Shown: positions 17,234 to 24,490 of the stretch, piece after piece
Layout: every line of letters starts with the position of its first letter
How positions within the stretch are numbered: the first letter of the stretch is position 1
IMG/VR virus record: IMGVR_UViG_3300046492_000329
Location: 1 to 43,954 of that record
DNA from: a virus
Strand: one strand, 5' to 3'
Length of the DNA stretch: 43,954 nucleotides
Made by a program: the position numbers and the translations under genes
Notes under the pieces: model-generated
Seen by the model: the letters and a program-made list of their open reading frames with translations, nothing else
Told to the model about the DNA's origin: nothing
The model's database searches: none

Positions 17234-17569
17234 TCAGTTTTTTACGACCGCGCCGATCTCTTTGAGGTAGGTCTGGTAGCAGACGACCGGCATGCCCGCG
17301 ATCTGGAGCACTTCGTTCTTCAGGTTGTCGGCGCTGAACGACATCGGCTGGCCGCTCTCGTCCAGGACGTCTTCCCAGCCGGTGGTGACGCGCTGGACGA
17401 AGTCCTTCACGGACTCTTCCTTGTCCTTGATCGCTTCATCGATCTCTTCCTGGGTCAGCCGGTCGCAGAGGAGAACGAAGTCGAAATTGACGGGCTTGCC
17501 GTCTTCGCCCTTGAGGGTGCCCTTGACGGGAACGCGCAGCTTGTTGCGCTTGACGAGTCTGAGTGCCAT
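17234..17569 (-). CDS. Tail assembly chaperone (gpG-like)
   Basis: The protein has 111 acidic residues (LTQEEIDEAIKDKEESVKDF) ending EIGAVVKN. Tail assembly chaperones bind the tape measure protein and recruit tube subunits; they are not in the final virion. The last two sense codons are AAA AAC followed by TGA, and with the preceding A they form the slippery sequence A-AAA-AAC in register. It follows the tail tube gene. Function comes from position, size and the frameshift. Confidence 0.85.
   Translation of the reverse strand: MALRLVKRNKLRVPVKGTLKGEDGKPVNFDFVLLCDRLTQEEIDEAIKDKEESVKDFVQRVTTGWEDVLDESGQPMSFSADNLKNEVLQIAGMPVVCYQTYLKEIGAVVKN
17237..17243 (-). promoter_or_regulatory. Programmed -1 frameshift site A-AAA-AAC
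   Basis: On the minus strand codons GTA AAA AAC precede TGA (17236-17234). The heptamer A AAA AAC has the X-XXY-YYZ register required for -1 slippage. After slippage the reading continues CTG ACC GAG in the DUF1799 frame without a stop for 121 codons. This is the same device lambda and most siphoviruses use to make gpGT. Confidence 0.85.
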
Positions 17570-17601
17570 TGTTGGAATCGCTTTCTATATGATGAGGTGG
17601 G

Positions 17602-18564
17602 TTACAGCACGACGACGCGCCATTCGATGCCGTCGGCGCCCGGAATGAAGCGCAGGTCGAAGCCCACCAAGCGCTTGCCGTTGCGCTCGACTTTCTTCCA
17701 GCCCAGCAACTGAACATCCGAGGCGACGAAAATAATTTTGTTGCCGGAGACCAGGCCGATCGTGAATGCCAGACTGGTGGTTTCGTTCTTCTTGACCTTT
17801 TCCGCCAGGGCGACTTCCTGGGCAGCGGAAAGCTGGAGCTCGATCGACCCGGTCGATTCGCGATCCACGACGTCCGTCGTTTCCTGGCTCGCCAGCGCAT
17901 CGAACTGCACCTGGTTACCTGCCTTCATGTCCAGGCCGGTGCTGGGGTACACGGTGCCGCCCGTGAGCGCGCCGTCGGCGTAGGCCGCGCCCAGCGTGAT
18001 GTCGATGACGTTGGCCTTGGTGATCGGGACCGGCTTCTTCCACGCGCCATAGTTACCGATCGTGCTGGCCTCGGAAACACCGCCATCCAGGCCGGTCCAG
18101 TCGAAGGTCAGCTTCGGGATCTCTCCCGCCTTGGCCGACAGGGAGAACTCGCCTACCGCGCCGAGCACCTTGTGCAGCACCCCATCGTCGAAGTAGTCCT
18201 TGGTGACCGACTCCTGATCTTCCGAAACCGGGGTGTACTCGACACGGTCCGGGCTTTCGAGGATCTCCTCCTTCACGGAACAGGCCCGCAGCAGCTTGCC
18301 CCAGGCCGGCGGTGTGCCGGGCGTGCCGGAGCCGGCCAGCTCGACCGTATAGTTGATCTTGACGCTGGCCGGGCCCACCAGCTGCTCGGACGCACCGAAG
18401 CCGCCGCGCACGACCTTGCGGTCGATGTTCTGCGCATCCAGCGGCGTGATGCTCATGTCGGTCACCAGGATCGCATTCTCGGCGCCCGTCGGCTCCGCGT
18501 CGGTACCATAGGTCGTCTCGAGCGCCGCGGCGATCACGGTCTTCTTGATGTAACGGGATTTCAT
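17602..18564 (-). CDS. Major tail (tube) protein
   Basis: The protein has 320 residues from the ATG at 18564, which has GGAG 7 bases upstream. The opening KKTVIAAALETTYGTDAEPTG and the beta-rich body (KLTFDWTGLDGG, SIELQLSAAQEVALAEKV) fit phage tail tube proteins. It polymerises around the tape measure protein. Upstream frame extension to 18792 overlaps the terminator protein gene and is not used. Confidence 0.88.
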   Translation of the reverse strand: MKSRYIKKTVIAAALETTYGTDAEPTGAENAILVTDMSITPLDAQNIDRKVVRGGFGASEQLVGPASVKINYTVELAGSGTPGTPPAWGKLLRACSVKEEILESPDRVEYTPVSEDQESVTKDYFDDGVLHKVLGAVGEFSLSAKAGEIPKLTFDWTGLDGGVSEASTIGNYGAWKKPVPITKANVIDITLGAAYADGALTGGTVYPSTGLDMKAGNQVQFDALASQETTDVVDRESTGSIELQLSAAQEVALAEKVKKNETTSLAFTIGLVSGNKIIFVASDVQLLGWKKVERNGKRLVGFDLRFIPGADGIEWRVVVL

Positions 18565-18566
18565 GC

Positions 18567-19004
18567 TTACTCCAGGGTTGATTGTTCGGTTCGATGTTCG
18601 ATCGGGTACGTCATGCGGACCCAGCCGGTGCGCTCGCCGTCGGCCGAGTACTCGGCCTCGATCCGTGGCTCGCCAACGTTGTCCACCAAGCCACCGAGCG
18701 TGGTGTCCGCTGCGACGCGGCTGTAGACGGCCATCAGCAGCGGATCCACGGCCTCGTCGTTGTTCTCGCTGGTGGCAGCGCGGGCGAAGCACTCGACGCT
18801 GAACGTTGACGTCCAGTCGACTGGGGCACCGTCGATCACGCCAGGCGACGGCATGCTGCCGTCGAACTGCACGTTGATCGCCCGGCTGATGCTCTGCGGC
18901 ACCACGCGGCTGCGCGCCCGGTAGACGGCGTCGGCAATCGGCGGCTCCGCCTCCAGCAGCTGGACCAGGGCGCCGGTGATCTTGGAAAAGGCGCTCGGAT
19001 TCAT
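18567..19004 (-). CDS. Tail terminator/completion protein (gpU-like)
   Basis: The protein has 145 residues beginning MNPSAFSKITGALVQLLEAEPPIADAV, with a central beta region (TSTFSVECFARA, VDPLLMAVYSRV). Small alpha/beta proteins of this size between the connector and tube genes are tail terminators in lambda-like phages. It stops 2 bases before the tube gene start and overlaps the upstream gene by one base. Confidence 0.75.
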   Translation of the reverse strand: MNPSAFSKITGALVQLLEAEPPIADAVYRARSRVVPQSISRAINVQFDGSMPSPGVIDGAPVDWTSTFSVECFARAATSENNDEAVDPLLMAVYSRVAADTTLGGLVDNVGEPRIEAEYSADGERTGWVRMTYPIEHRTEQSTLE

Positions 19005-19291
19005 CAGGCTTTCTCTAGGATCAGCACGGTAAGGCCGGTGCCGTCAGGCTCCTGCGTGGCCACGACGAACCGCTCGCCGGACTTGGCGACCACGAGGACC
19101 AGGCCCTCGGGCGCCGCCGGCGCCGCGGCTGCGGGCAGGAGGTAGGCCGGACGGCTCGATGCCATCCCGATCCCATCGTTCGTGCTCACGTACGCAGCGT
19201 CGAAGATGCCCACGACGGGCTGGCCGTCGAGGGTGTCTTCCCCGGCAAACTCTCCCGGGACGAAAAACGGGGTCAGGTCGTCACCGATCAT
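19004..19291 (-). CDS. Head-tail connector protein (gpFII-like)
   Basis: The protein has 95 residues beginning MIGDDLTPFFVPGEFAG, with GQPVVGIFDAAYV and a C-terminal strand set (VLVVAKSGERFVVATQEP). The short beta-rich build and the place between capsid and tail terminator genes match lambda gpFII, which forms the interface joined by the tail. Lambda-style gene order supports the call. Confidence 0.75.
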   Translation of the reverse strand: MIGDDLTPFFVPGEFAGEDTLDGQPVVGIFDAAYVSTNDGIGMASSRPAYLLPAAAAPAAPEGLVLVVAKSGERFVVATQEPDGTGLTVLILEKA

Positions 19292-19294
19292 GGC

Positions 19295-19507
19295 TTACTG
19301 GGCGGCGCCGCCGTTGTCACCGGTACCGGCCGGTGCCTGGCCGCCGTCCGGCGCCGGGATACTGTCGGCGGCCTTGTCGGTGCCGACCAGTTCGGCCGCG
19401 CCAGCGTCGACCAGCTGCTTCGCAGCCTTGGCCGACAGGTTGAGCGTCGCGCCCAGTTCGACGTCCTTGCCGTCGTGCTGGACAGGTCCAATGGTTTTGA
19501 CTTTCAT
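19295..19507 (-). CDS. Small head protein (hypothetical)
   Basis: The protein has 70 residues: a compact N-terminal domain (VKTIGPVQHDGKDVELG, LSAKAAKQLVDAGAAELV), then a Pro/Gly/Ala tail. Similar short proteins follow the capsid gene in many siphoviruses and may take part in head completion. It lies 3 bases from the connector gene. No function is assigned. Confidence 0.7.
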   Translation of the reverse strand: MKVKTIGPVQHDGKDVELGATLNLSAKAAKQLVDAGAAELVGTDKAADSIPAPDGGQAPAGTGDNGGAAQ

Positions 19508-19539
19508 GAGGACTCCGTCGAGTTAATGGACCAGGCGCT

Positions 19540-20475
19540 TTAGGCGACCGCGTTCTGGATCAGGTAACCGGCCGCAGAGCCTGCAACCACCGGGGCAACT
19601 TCATCAGTCACCGGGAAGACCCAGCTCTTGGCGTTTCGCTCGAAGTACGGGACCTCGACGATCGGGTAGCCGCCCAGCTGGTAGGTGTAGCCGTACGACG
19701 GCTTGCCCTGCTCGGCGACGGTGCCGACTTCCACGTAGGCCAGGACGACGTCCTTGCCCCACACATCGTTGAAGGCGCCATCGTCGGTAGCGAAAACTGC
19801 ATCGCCGACCTTCACCTGGGACAGGCCGAACAGGGAGGCCAGCAGCTCCGGCGTCGCGACGTCGCGGCCGGTGTACTTCAGGCGATCCAGGACCTTCGGG
19901 TGCACCTTCAGTGCCGAGAACACGGTGGCGCCGATGACGGCGACGTTCGGGCGCTTGCCGATCTTTGCGCGGACGGCTTCCTTGCCGGCCTCGATCGCCG
20001 CGATCGGATCGCTGTTCGGGTCGTTCCACTGCGAGCTGCCCGACAGGGTCACCTTGTTGCCGGCGCCGTAGTTGCTCGGATTGCGCGCGGCATCGGCCTG
20101 AGCTTTTTCCAGGCGCAGGGCGATGATGTTCTGGGTACCGTTGATCGTGACCATGCTCATGTCGATGCCGGGTACGGCGTTGGCTTCTTGCAGCGTCTCG
20201 ATCGGCAGCAGGCCTTCCAGGCTGTGGCTCTCCAGAGCATACGGAGCGCCCTGGTAGCCGAAGGTCACGCGCTTGGTGTTCTGCCCCGGGGAGCGACCGG
20301 TGGCGTACAGCATGAAGTCTTCTTTGCCGAAGGTCAGGATCTTGCCGCCACGCTGGGTGACCGGGACCTTGGGAAACAGCACGGCGCCGACGAATTCATT
20401 GTTTTTGTAACCCTGCGCGGCCGAGGTCAGGACCGGGTCCACCACGCGCGCCTGGGCATTGTTCATCTGGGGCAT
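19540..20475 (-). CDS. Major capsid protein
   Basis: The protein has 311 residues with phage capsid features: an N-terminal arm (ARVVDPVLTSAAQGYKNNEFVGAVLFP), then NVAVIGATVFSALKVHPKVLDRLKYTG and WGKDVVLAYV near the C-terminus. The position after the decoration gene and before the connector genes fits gpE. The fold is presumably HK97-like. It makes the icosahedral shell with the scaffold and protease encoded upstream. Confidence 0.92.
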   Translation of the reverse strand: MPQMNNAQARVVDPVLTSAAQGYKNNEFVGAVLFPKVPVTQRGGKILTFGKEDFMLYATGRSPGQNTKRVTFGYQGAPYALESHSLEGLLPIETLQEANAVPGIDMSMVTINGTQNIIALRLEKAQADAARNPSNYGAGNKVTLSGSSQWNDPNSDPIAAIEAGKEAVRAKIGKRPNVAVIGATVFSALKVHPKVLDRLKYTGRDVATPELLASLFGLSQVKVGDAVFATDDGAFNDVWGKDVVLAYVEVGTVAEQGKPSYGYTYQLGGYPIVEVPYFERNAKSWVFPVTDEVAPVVAGSAAGYLIQNAVA

Positions 20476-20511
20476 AACGATTCCTTAATGATGAGGATTG
20501 ATGAAGCTGGA

Positions 20512-20850
20512 TCAGTTCGGGATCAGCAGGATCTCGACCAGCTGGCCGGCGGCGGTGGCGGCGGTCAGCGCGCGGCCGACTGCGACACCAGCGTTCTTGG
20601 GGACGACGCGGCCCTGCGCGTCGACCTCGACCAGGGCGTCCACCGCGATCGCGGCGCCGGCCTCGGCCGCGGCCGTGCCGAGCGTGTTGATCGACACGCG
20701 TTCGCCGACGGCGGCGTTGACGTCGGCGAAGCCCAGGCAGCGGGTGCCGGCAGCCGGAATGGCACCGGTGCCGGTGACGGCACGGTTTTGCACCAGGGCA
20801 GCAGTCGCCACCACGGACAGGGTCAGAATCTTGTATGCGGCTACTGCCAT
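20512..20850 (-). CDS. DUF2190-type head decoration protein
   Basis: The protein has 112 residues, Ala/Val/Gly-rich and beta-structured (TRCLGFADVNAAVGERVSI, AAIAVDALVEVDAQGRVVP, GRALTAATAAGQLVEILL). This is the DUF2190 pattern, also found in phage head fibre or decoration proteins. It lies in the slot of lambda gpD between scaffold and capsid genes. Confidence 0.82.
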   Translation of the reverse strand: MAVAAYKILTLSVVATAALVQNRAVTGTGAIPAAGTRCLGFADVNAAVGERVSINTLGTAAAEAGAAIAVDALVEVDAQGRVVPKNAGVAVGRALTAATAAGQLVEILLIPN

Positions 20851-20887
20851 GACAATTCCTTTCGGGTTCAGTTAAACGGGACGGCGA

Positions 20888-21295
20888 TTACTGGCCGCCG
20901 ACTGCCTTGTAGGCGGCGATGTACGAGGTGCCCGGGTTGGACGCCATGTATTCCTTCGCTTCCTTATCCAGCTGCTCGCGCGACTTCTCGTCCTTGCTCG
21001 CGGCCGCCGGGACGCCACCGTTTGCCGGAGGGGTGACCACGACCGGTTTCGGCGCGTCTTTGGCGGTCGCCTTGGCGTGAGCAGCGCGCGCGGTCTTCTC
21101 GGCGGCCAGGACGGCTAGGGCGGCATCGCCGGCGGTCGACTTGCCGTCGAACTTCAAGCTGGTGATCAGGGCTTCGTGGCCGGCGATGGTCTGGTCTTCG
21201 ATCGCCTTGATGCGCTCGCGCTCGGCCTTGGCGCCGTCGGCGCGCAGCTCGGCCGCCAGGGCCGGGTGTTGCGCCTCGAGTTCTTCCTTGTTCAT
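20888..21295 (-). CDS. Nested scaffolding protein (Nu3-like internal start)
   Basis: An in-frame ATG at 21295 is preceded by AAGGAAG with 7-base spacing, giving a 135-residue protein identical to the C-terminus of the protease gene (from MNKEELEAQHPALAAELRAD). It is helical, rich in Ala, Glu and Lys, with a Pro linker near residue 82-95, like phage scaffolds. Lambda makes Nu3 in this way from gene C. Confidence 0.75.
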   Translation of the reverse strand: MNKEELEAQHPALAAELRADGAKAERERIKAIEDQTIAGHEALITSLKFDGKSTAGDAALAVLAAEKTARAAHAKATAKDAPKPVVVTPPANGGVPAAASKDEKSREQLDKEAKEYMASNPGTSYIAAYKAVGGQ

Positions 21296-22219
21296 GAGAC
21301 TTCCTTGTGTGGTGGTAGAAGTGGTCCGCGCATGGCCAGCGCGGGTCGGGGTCGGGGAACGGCCGGAGATGCCGCGTTCCCGGTTCAGCTGCTCGACCAG
21401 CGCGTCGAGGGTGATGATTCCGTCAACCAGGCCGGCATCGATCGCCTGCTGGCCGATGAACACGCGGCCGTCGGCCATATCGCTCAGCACGACGTCGGTG
21501 TTCACGCCGCGGTTCTTGGCCACGGCGCCGACGAACAACGAATACATGTAGTCGAGCTGATCCTGGATCGACTGGCGCCCGTCCTCGGACAGAGGCGCAT
21601 ATTGGCTGGCGATGCGTTTGTACTTGCCGGCCGTGATTTCGGTGGTCTTGATGCCGCGCGCTGCCTCCTGGGCGCTGACGTCCACGTGAGCGCCGACGAT
21701 GCCAATGGATCCGGCGCTGGTGGTCGTGTCGGCCAGGTAGACCTTCGATGCGGCGCTGCCGAACCAGTACGCCGCGCTGGCGATCGTGCCGCTGGCCAGG
21801 GTGACGATCGGCTTGTCGGTCCGGGCGTCGAAGACGGTATCGGCCAGCATCTGGGTGCCGTCGACCGTGCCACCCGGGCTGTCGATCGACAGGATGACGC
21901 TGTGCACAGCCGGGTCGTCGACGGCGTCCAGCAGGCTGCGGCGGGCGAGCTGGCTGCTCGCGCCGCCAGAGATCTGGCTGAACATGTTCATCTTCTTGGC
22001 GATCACGCCTTCGATCGGCAGGACCGCCACGCCATCGACGACATCGTAGCCGCGCTGCTCGTTCGCCAGCGGGCGCCCGAGGCGCTTCTCGACGGCCTCG
22101 ATGTCGATGGCCTCACCGCGCACGTGGGCCTGGTAGATCGCGTGCAACTCGATGAGCTTGCTCGGTTCGATGGCCCAGGGCGCGGTCAGAATGTCGGAGA
22201 TTTTCATGCTCGGCATCAA
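20888..22219 (-). CDS. Head maturation protease (S49 family) fused to scaffold
   Basis: The protein has up to 443 residues. Candidate starts are TTG 22219, ATG 22216 and ATG 22207; none has a good Shine-Dalgarno sequence. Residues about 60-290 are an S49 (SppA/gpC-like) protease: SIDSPGGTVDG, the Ser nucleophile in TIASAAYWFGSAA, and the Lys in ITAGKYKRIASQYAPLSEDG. Residues about 309-443 are a helical, charged scaffold domain. The protease digests scaffold during capsid maturation. The first start codons lie within a 9-bp hairpin (22211-22232). Confidence 0.9.
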   Translation of the reverse strand: MMPSMKISDILTAPWAIEPSKLIELHAIYQAHVRGEAIDIEAVEKRLGRPLANEQRGYDVVDGVAVLPIEGVIAKKMNMFSQISGGASSQLARRSLLDAVDDPAVHSVILSIDSPGGTVDGTQMLADTVFDARTDKPIVTLASGTIASAAYWFGSAASKVYLADTTTSAGSIGIVGAHVDVSAQEAARGIKTTEITAGKYKRIASQYAPLSEDGRQSIQDQLDYMYSLFVGAVAKNRGVNTDVVLSDMADGRVFIGQQAIDAGLVDGIITLDALVEQLNRERGISGRSPTPTRAGHARTTSTTTQGSLMNKEELEAQHPALAAELRADGAKAERERIKAIEDQTIAGHEALITSLKFDGKSTAGDAALAVLAAEKTARAAHAKATAKDAPKPVVVTPPANGGVPAAASKDEKSREQLDKEAKEYMASNPGTSYIAAYKAVGGQ

Positions 22220-22232
22220 TGTGTTGATGCCG
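22211..22232 (-). promoter_or_regulatory. Hairpin covering the protease start codons
   Basis: CGGCATCAA (22211-22219) and TTGATGCCG (22224-22232) pair perfectly around four bases. In the leftward mRNA the start codons TTG 22219 and ATG 22216 lie inside the 3' arm, and ATG 22207 lies just after it. The structure could limit translation of the protease relative to the nested scaffold. Confidence 0.5.
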
Positions 22233-22251
22233 AAACTTTACTGATGAGCTT

Positions 22252-22279
22252 GTCTCAAAAACAGGGCAAATTGAGACGA
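22252..22279. repeat. Inverted repeat overlapping copy 1 of a 22-bp repeat
   Basis: GTCTCAA (22252-22258) pairs with TTGAGAC (22271-22277) across 12 bases. Bases 22258-22279 recur exactly at 24172-24193. It lies between the portal stop and the protease start. No T-run follows, so it is not an obvious terminator. Confidence 0.6.
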
Positions 22280-22288
22280 CTTCGCAGA

Positions 22289-23896
22289 CTACTTTTCTTC
22301 GACCGGCGCCGGCGCGGGCTTGGCGCCGGGCACGGCCGCTGCTGGCGTTCCCGGCGGCGGGATATAAATGCCGGCTTCCTTCTCGGCATTGATTTCCTTG
22401 ACCCGCTGGTCGTGCTTTGCCCGCCACGACACGCCATCGTGCGCGATGCTCTCGGCCTCCTTCGTGCTGATGCCGAGGTCGATCCGCTTCTGCGCGGCGT
22501 TGACCTCCTTCTCCGGATCAATGCTGCCCGGGCCGTCGCCGGTCCACACCGCGGCGCACCACGCCGAGCGCACCAGGTCATTGGCGAAGAAGCCCGGCGC
22601 GTGGATGCGGCCTTCGGCCACCTCGTCGGCCAGCCACAGTTCGAATACCGGCTGGCACAGATAGGTGGCCAGCATGTCGCGCCGGCTGCGGAACGCCTTC
22701 CAGGCCATCAGCAGCGCGGCGCGCGCGGCGCTGTAACTGCTCTGGAAGTGCATGGTCAGGACCTCGACCGGCATCTCCAGGGCCATGCCGATCTGGCGCA
22801 CGATGGCAGCCCAGAACGGATCGAAGGCGGGATTCGGGCGCCCCGGCGAGCTGGTCTCTACGCTCTCCCCGGGCAACAGGTTGATGGCCTTCCCCGATTC
22901 CATTTCGCCCGACCAGTCGCTGGCCTTGTTGATGACGGCCTCCTTTGACTTGTCGTCGAACATGTCTTCGAAGGCATCGGGGTCCATCTTGATGAACACG
23001 CTGAACATGCTGCTGACCACCGCGGCGTTGAGTTCGGCGTCGGTCCACCGATTCAGCTGCTTGAGCGGTTCCAGGATCGGGGCGATCATCGGCACGCCAC
23101 GCACCTGGCCCGGGCGCAGCATCTTGAACATGTGCAGGACGTTGCGGCGGCCGGTGCTGGCCCCGCGCATGGCCACGCGCGTCCAGGTGTTGCCCGCGGT
23201 GCCGGCCGGGTCGCCCGGGTGCTTGCGGGCGATGTAGCAGGCGACGGCCTCCCCGGTGTCCGGGTCGATCTCCATGCCGTCGATCATGGTCTCGGTGTCG
23301 GCGGTCCCTTTCTCGTTGCACACACGATCAGCTTCGATCAGCTGCAGGGCCAGGCGCGCGGCACCGCCGGCGCGCGCCACGCGCGGCGTGACGACGAAGA
23401 TGTCGCCGCTCTCCAGCTGCGAGCGCACGGCCAAGTCCTGGATTCCGTAGAAGTTCAGCTTCCGGGCGACGTCGCAGTCCAGCGAGTTGGCCCAGGCGTC
23501 GAAGCGGCGCTTGGTGTCGGCGGACCATGCGTCCGCGTCCTCTGCCGTCATACCCAGGAAGGCGGCGTCGATTGCCGGGGTGTAGGCCAGGCCGGTACCG
23601 ACCACGTGACTGACGGTCGTGTTCAGCGCGCCGAGGGCGACAGGGGCGTTGCGCATCTGGTCGCGGCTGCGCGCGCGCAGCATGGGCAGGTCGCGGATCG
23701 TGTCGGCGTTCGCTGAGCCGGCGGTCGGCATCCAGCGGTTCATGCTGGCCGTATCGACCCGGGCGCCAGTGTAGCTGCCGCTGAGGGCCAGCTGGGCGCG
23801 GGCGGCCTGGCGGCGGGCTGCGATGTGCGGCGCGACGTAGGCGATCGCTTTGTCCAGCAGGTTCTGTTGGTTGAAAATGTTGGGATTGCCTGCCAT
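22289..23896 (-). CDS. Portal protein (lambda gpB family)
   Basis: The protein has 535 residues. Recognisable parts include MLRARSRDQMRNAPVALGAL, TTVSHVVGTGLAYTP, DIFVVTPRV, LQLIEADRVCNEKGT and the C-terminal MHFQSSYSAARAALLMAWK, all typical of lambda-family portals. The dodecameric portal forms the DNA gate at one capsid vertex and docks terminase and connector proteins. It starts 2 bases after the stop of the gpW-like gene. The Pro/Ala-rich C-terminus may be exposed. Confidence 0.93.
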   Translation of the reverse strand: MAGNPNIFNQQNLLDKAIAYVAPHIAARRQAARAQLALSGSYTGARVDTASMNRWMPTAGSANADTIRDLPMLRARSRDQMRNAPVALGALNTTVSHVVGTGLAYTPAIDAAFLGMTAEDADAWSADTKRRFDAWANSLDCDVARKLNFYGIQDLAVRSQLESGDIFVVTPRVARAGGAARLALQLIEADRVCNEKGTADTETMIDGMEIDPDTGEAVACYIARKHPGDPAGTAGNTWTRVAMRGASTGRRNVLHMFKMLRPGQVRGVPMIAPILEPLKQLNRWTDAELNAAVVSSMFSVFIKMDPDAFEDMFDDKSKEAVINKASDWSGEMESGKAINLLPGESVETSSPGRPNPAFDPFWAAIVRQIGMALEMPVEVLTMHFQSSYSAARAALLMAWKAFRSRRDMLATYLCQPVFELWLADEVAEGRIHAPGFFANDLVRSAWCAAVWTGDGPGSIDPEKEVNAAQKRIDLGISTKEAESIAHDGVSWRAKHDQRVKEINAEKEAGIYIPPPGTPAAAVPGAKPAPAPVEEK

Positions 23897-23897
23897 G

Positions 23898-24125
23898 TTA
23901 GCCCCTCACGATGATGGTGCGGGCCCGGGTGCTGCCACGGGCGCGACGGTCGAGTTTCTTGACGCGCTCGTCCCACGTGGCGATCCCCGTCTGGATCTCG
24001 GACAGGTTGGCGCGGGTGAGTTTGCGGCCGGCGATCTCGTATGACTGGCTGGCCAGGACGGCGGTCTCTGCCGCCAGGTAGACGGCGAGCTGCGCCTGTG
24101 CTTGTTCTAGGGTGATTCCGGACAT
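23898..24125 (-). CDS. gpW-like head-tail joining protein (DUF6148-like)
   Basis: The protein has 75 residues from the ATG at 24125, which has AGGAGA 7 bases upstream; an upstream frame extension is not used. The pattern TLEQAQAQLAVYLAAETAVLASQSYEIAGRKLTRANLSEIQTGIATW matches small gpW-type connectors. Lambda gpW is 68 residues and occupies the same place between terminase and portal genes. Confidence 0.82.
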   Translation of the reverse strand: MSGITLEQAQAQLAVYLAAETAVLASQSYEIAGRKLTRANLSEIQTGIATWDERVKKLDRRARGSTRARTIIVRG

Positions 24126-24171
24126 GCTTTTCTCCTGGAGAAAAGCGCAGTGTAGGGAACTCAACAGTTGC

Positions 24172-24193
24172 AAAACAGGGCAAATTGAGACGA
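24172..24193. repeat. Copy 2 of the 22-bp repeat
   Basis: This is identical over 22 bases to 22258-22279 (it contains ACAGGGCAAATTGAGACG). It ends 4 bases from the stop of the Mor-like gene and lies 47 bases upstream of the gpW-like start. This copy lacks the left arm of the inverted repeat seen at copy 1. Confidence 0.65.
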
Positions 24194-24196
24194 TGC

Positions 24197-24490
24197 CTAC
24201 CCGTTATTGCCGGAGGTGCCGCGCTTCATCATCCGGTACAGGGTTGCCCGGCTGATGCCGTGCTTGCCCATGATCTCCTCGTTGCTCATGTTCGTGACGC
24301 CGTCGGCGACGACGAGCGCCCGCTCCTGGCGCGTCGGGTGCTTCTTCCGCTTCGGGATGCGCACGCGCATGCCGCCGTACTGGGCGCGGATCCGCAGCTC
24401 GATCTCGTGCGCGGCCGCGGCGTCAAGCCCGACCTCGCGGCACGCCAGCATGATCACCTGGACGATGTCCGGATCCTCTTCGGTGCTCAA
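24197..24490 (-). CDS. Mor-like transcription activator within the head operon
   Basis: The protein has 97 residues. The start is TTG at 24490, overlapping the terminase stop (TTGA), with GAGGGG about 6 bases upstream. Residues 40-92 carry the Mor/C pattern: GGMRVRIPKRKKHPTRQE, then a helix-turn-helix NMSNEEIMGKHGISRATLYRMM. Mu Mor activates middle transcription as a dimer. Here it could act on late genes or on other promoters of this phage. A small-terminase-like role is less likely because a Nu1-like gene is present. Confidence 0.7.
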   Translation of the reverse strand: MSTEEDPDIVQVIMLACREVGLDAAAAHEIELRIRAQYGGMRVRIPKRKKHPTRQERALVVADGVTNMSNEEIMGKHGISRATLYRMMKRGTSGNNG

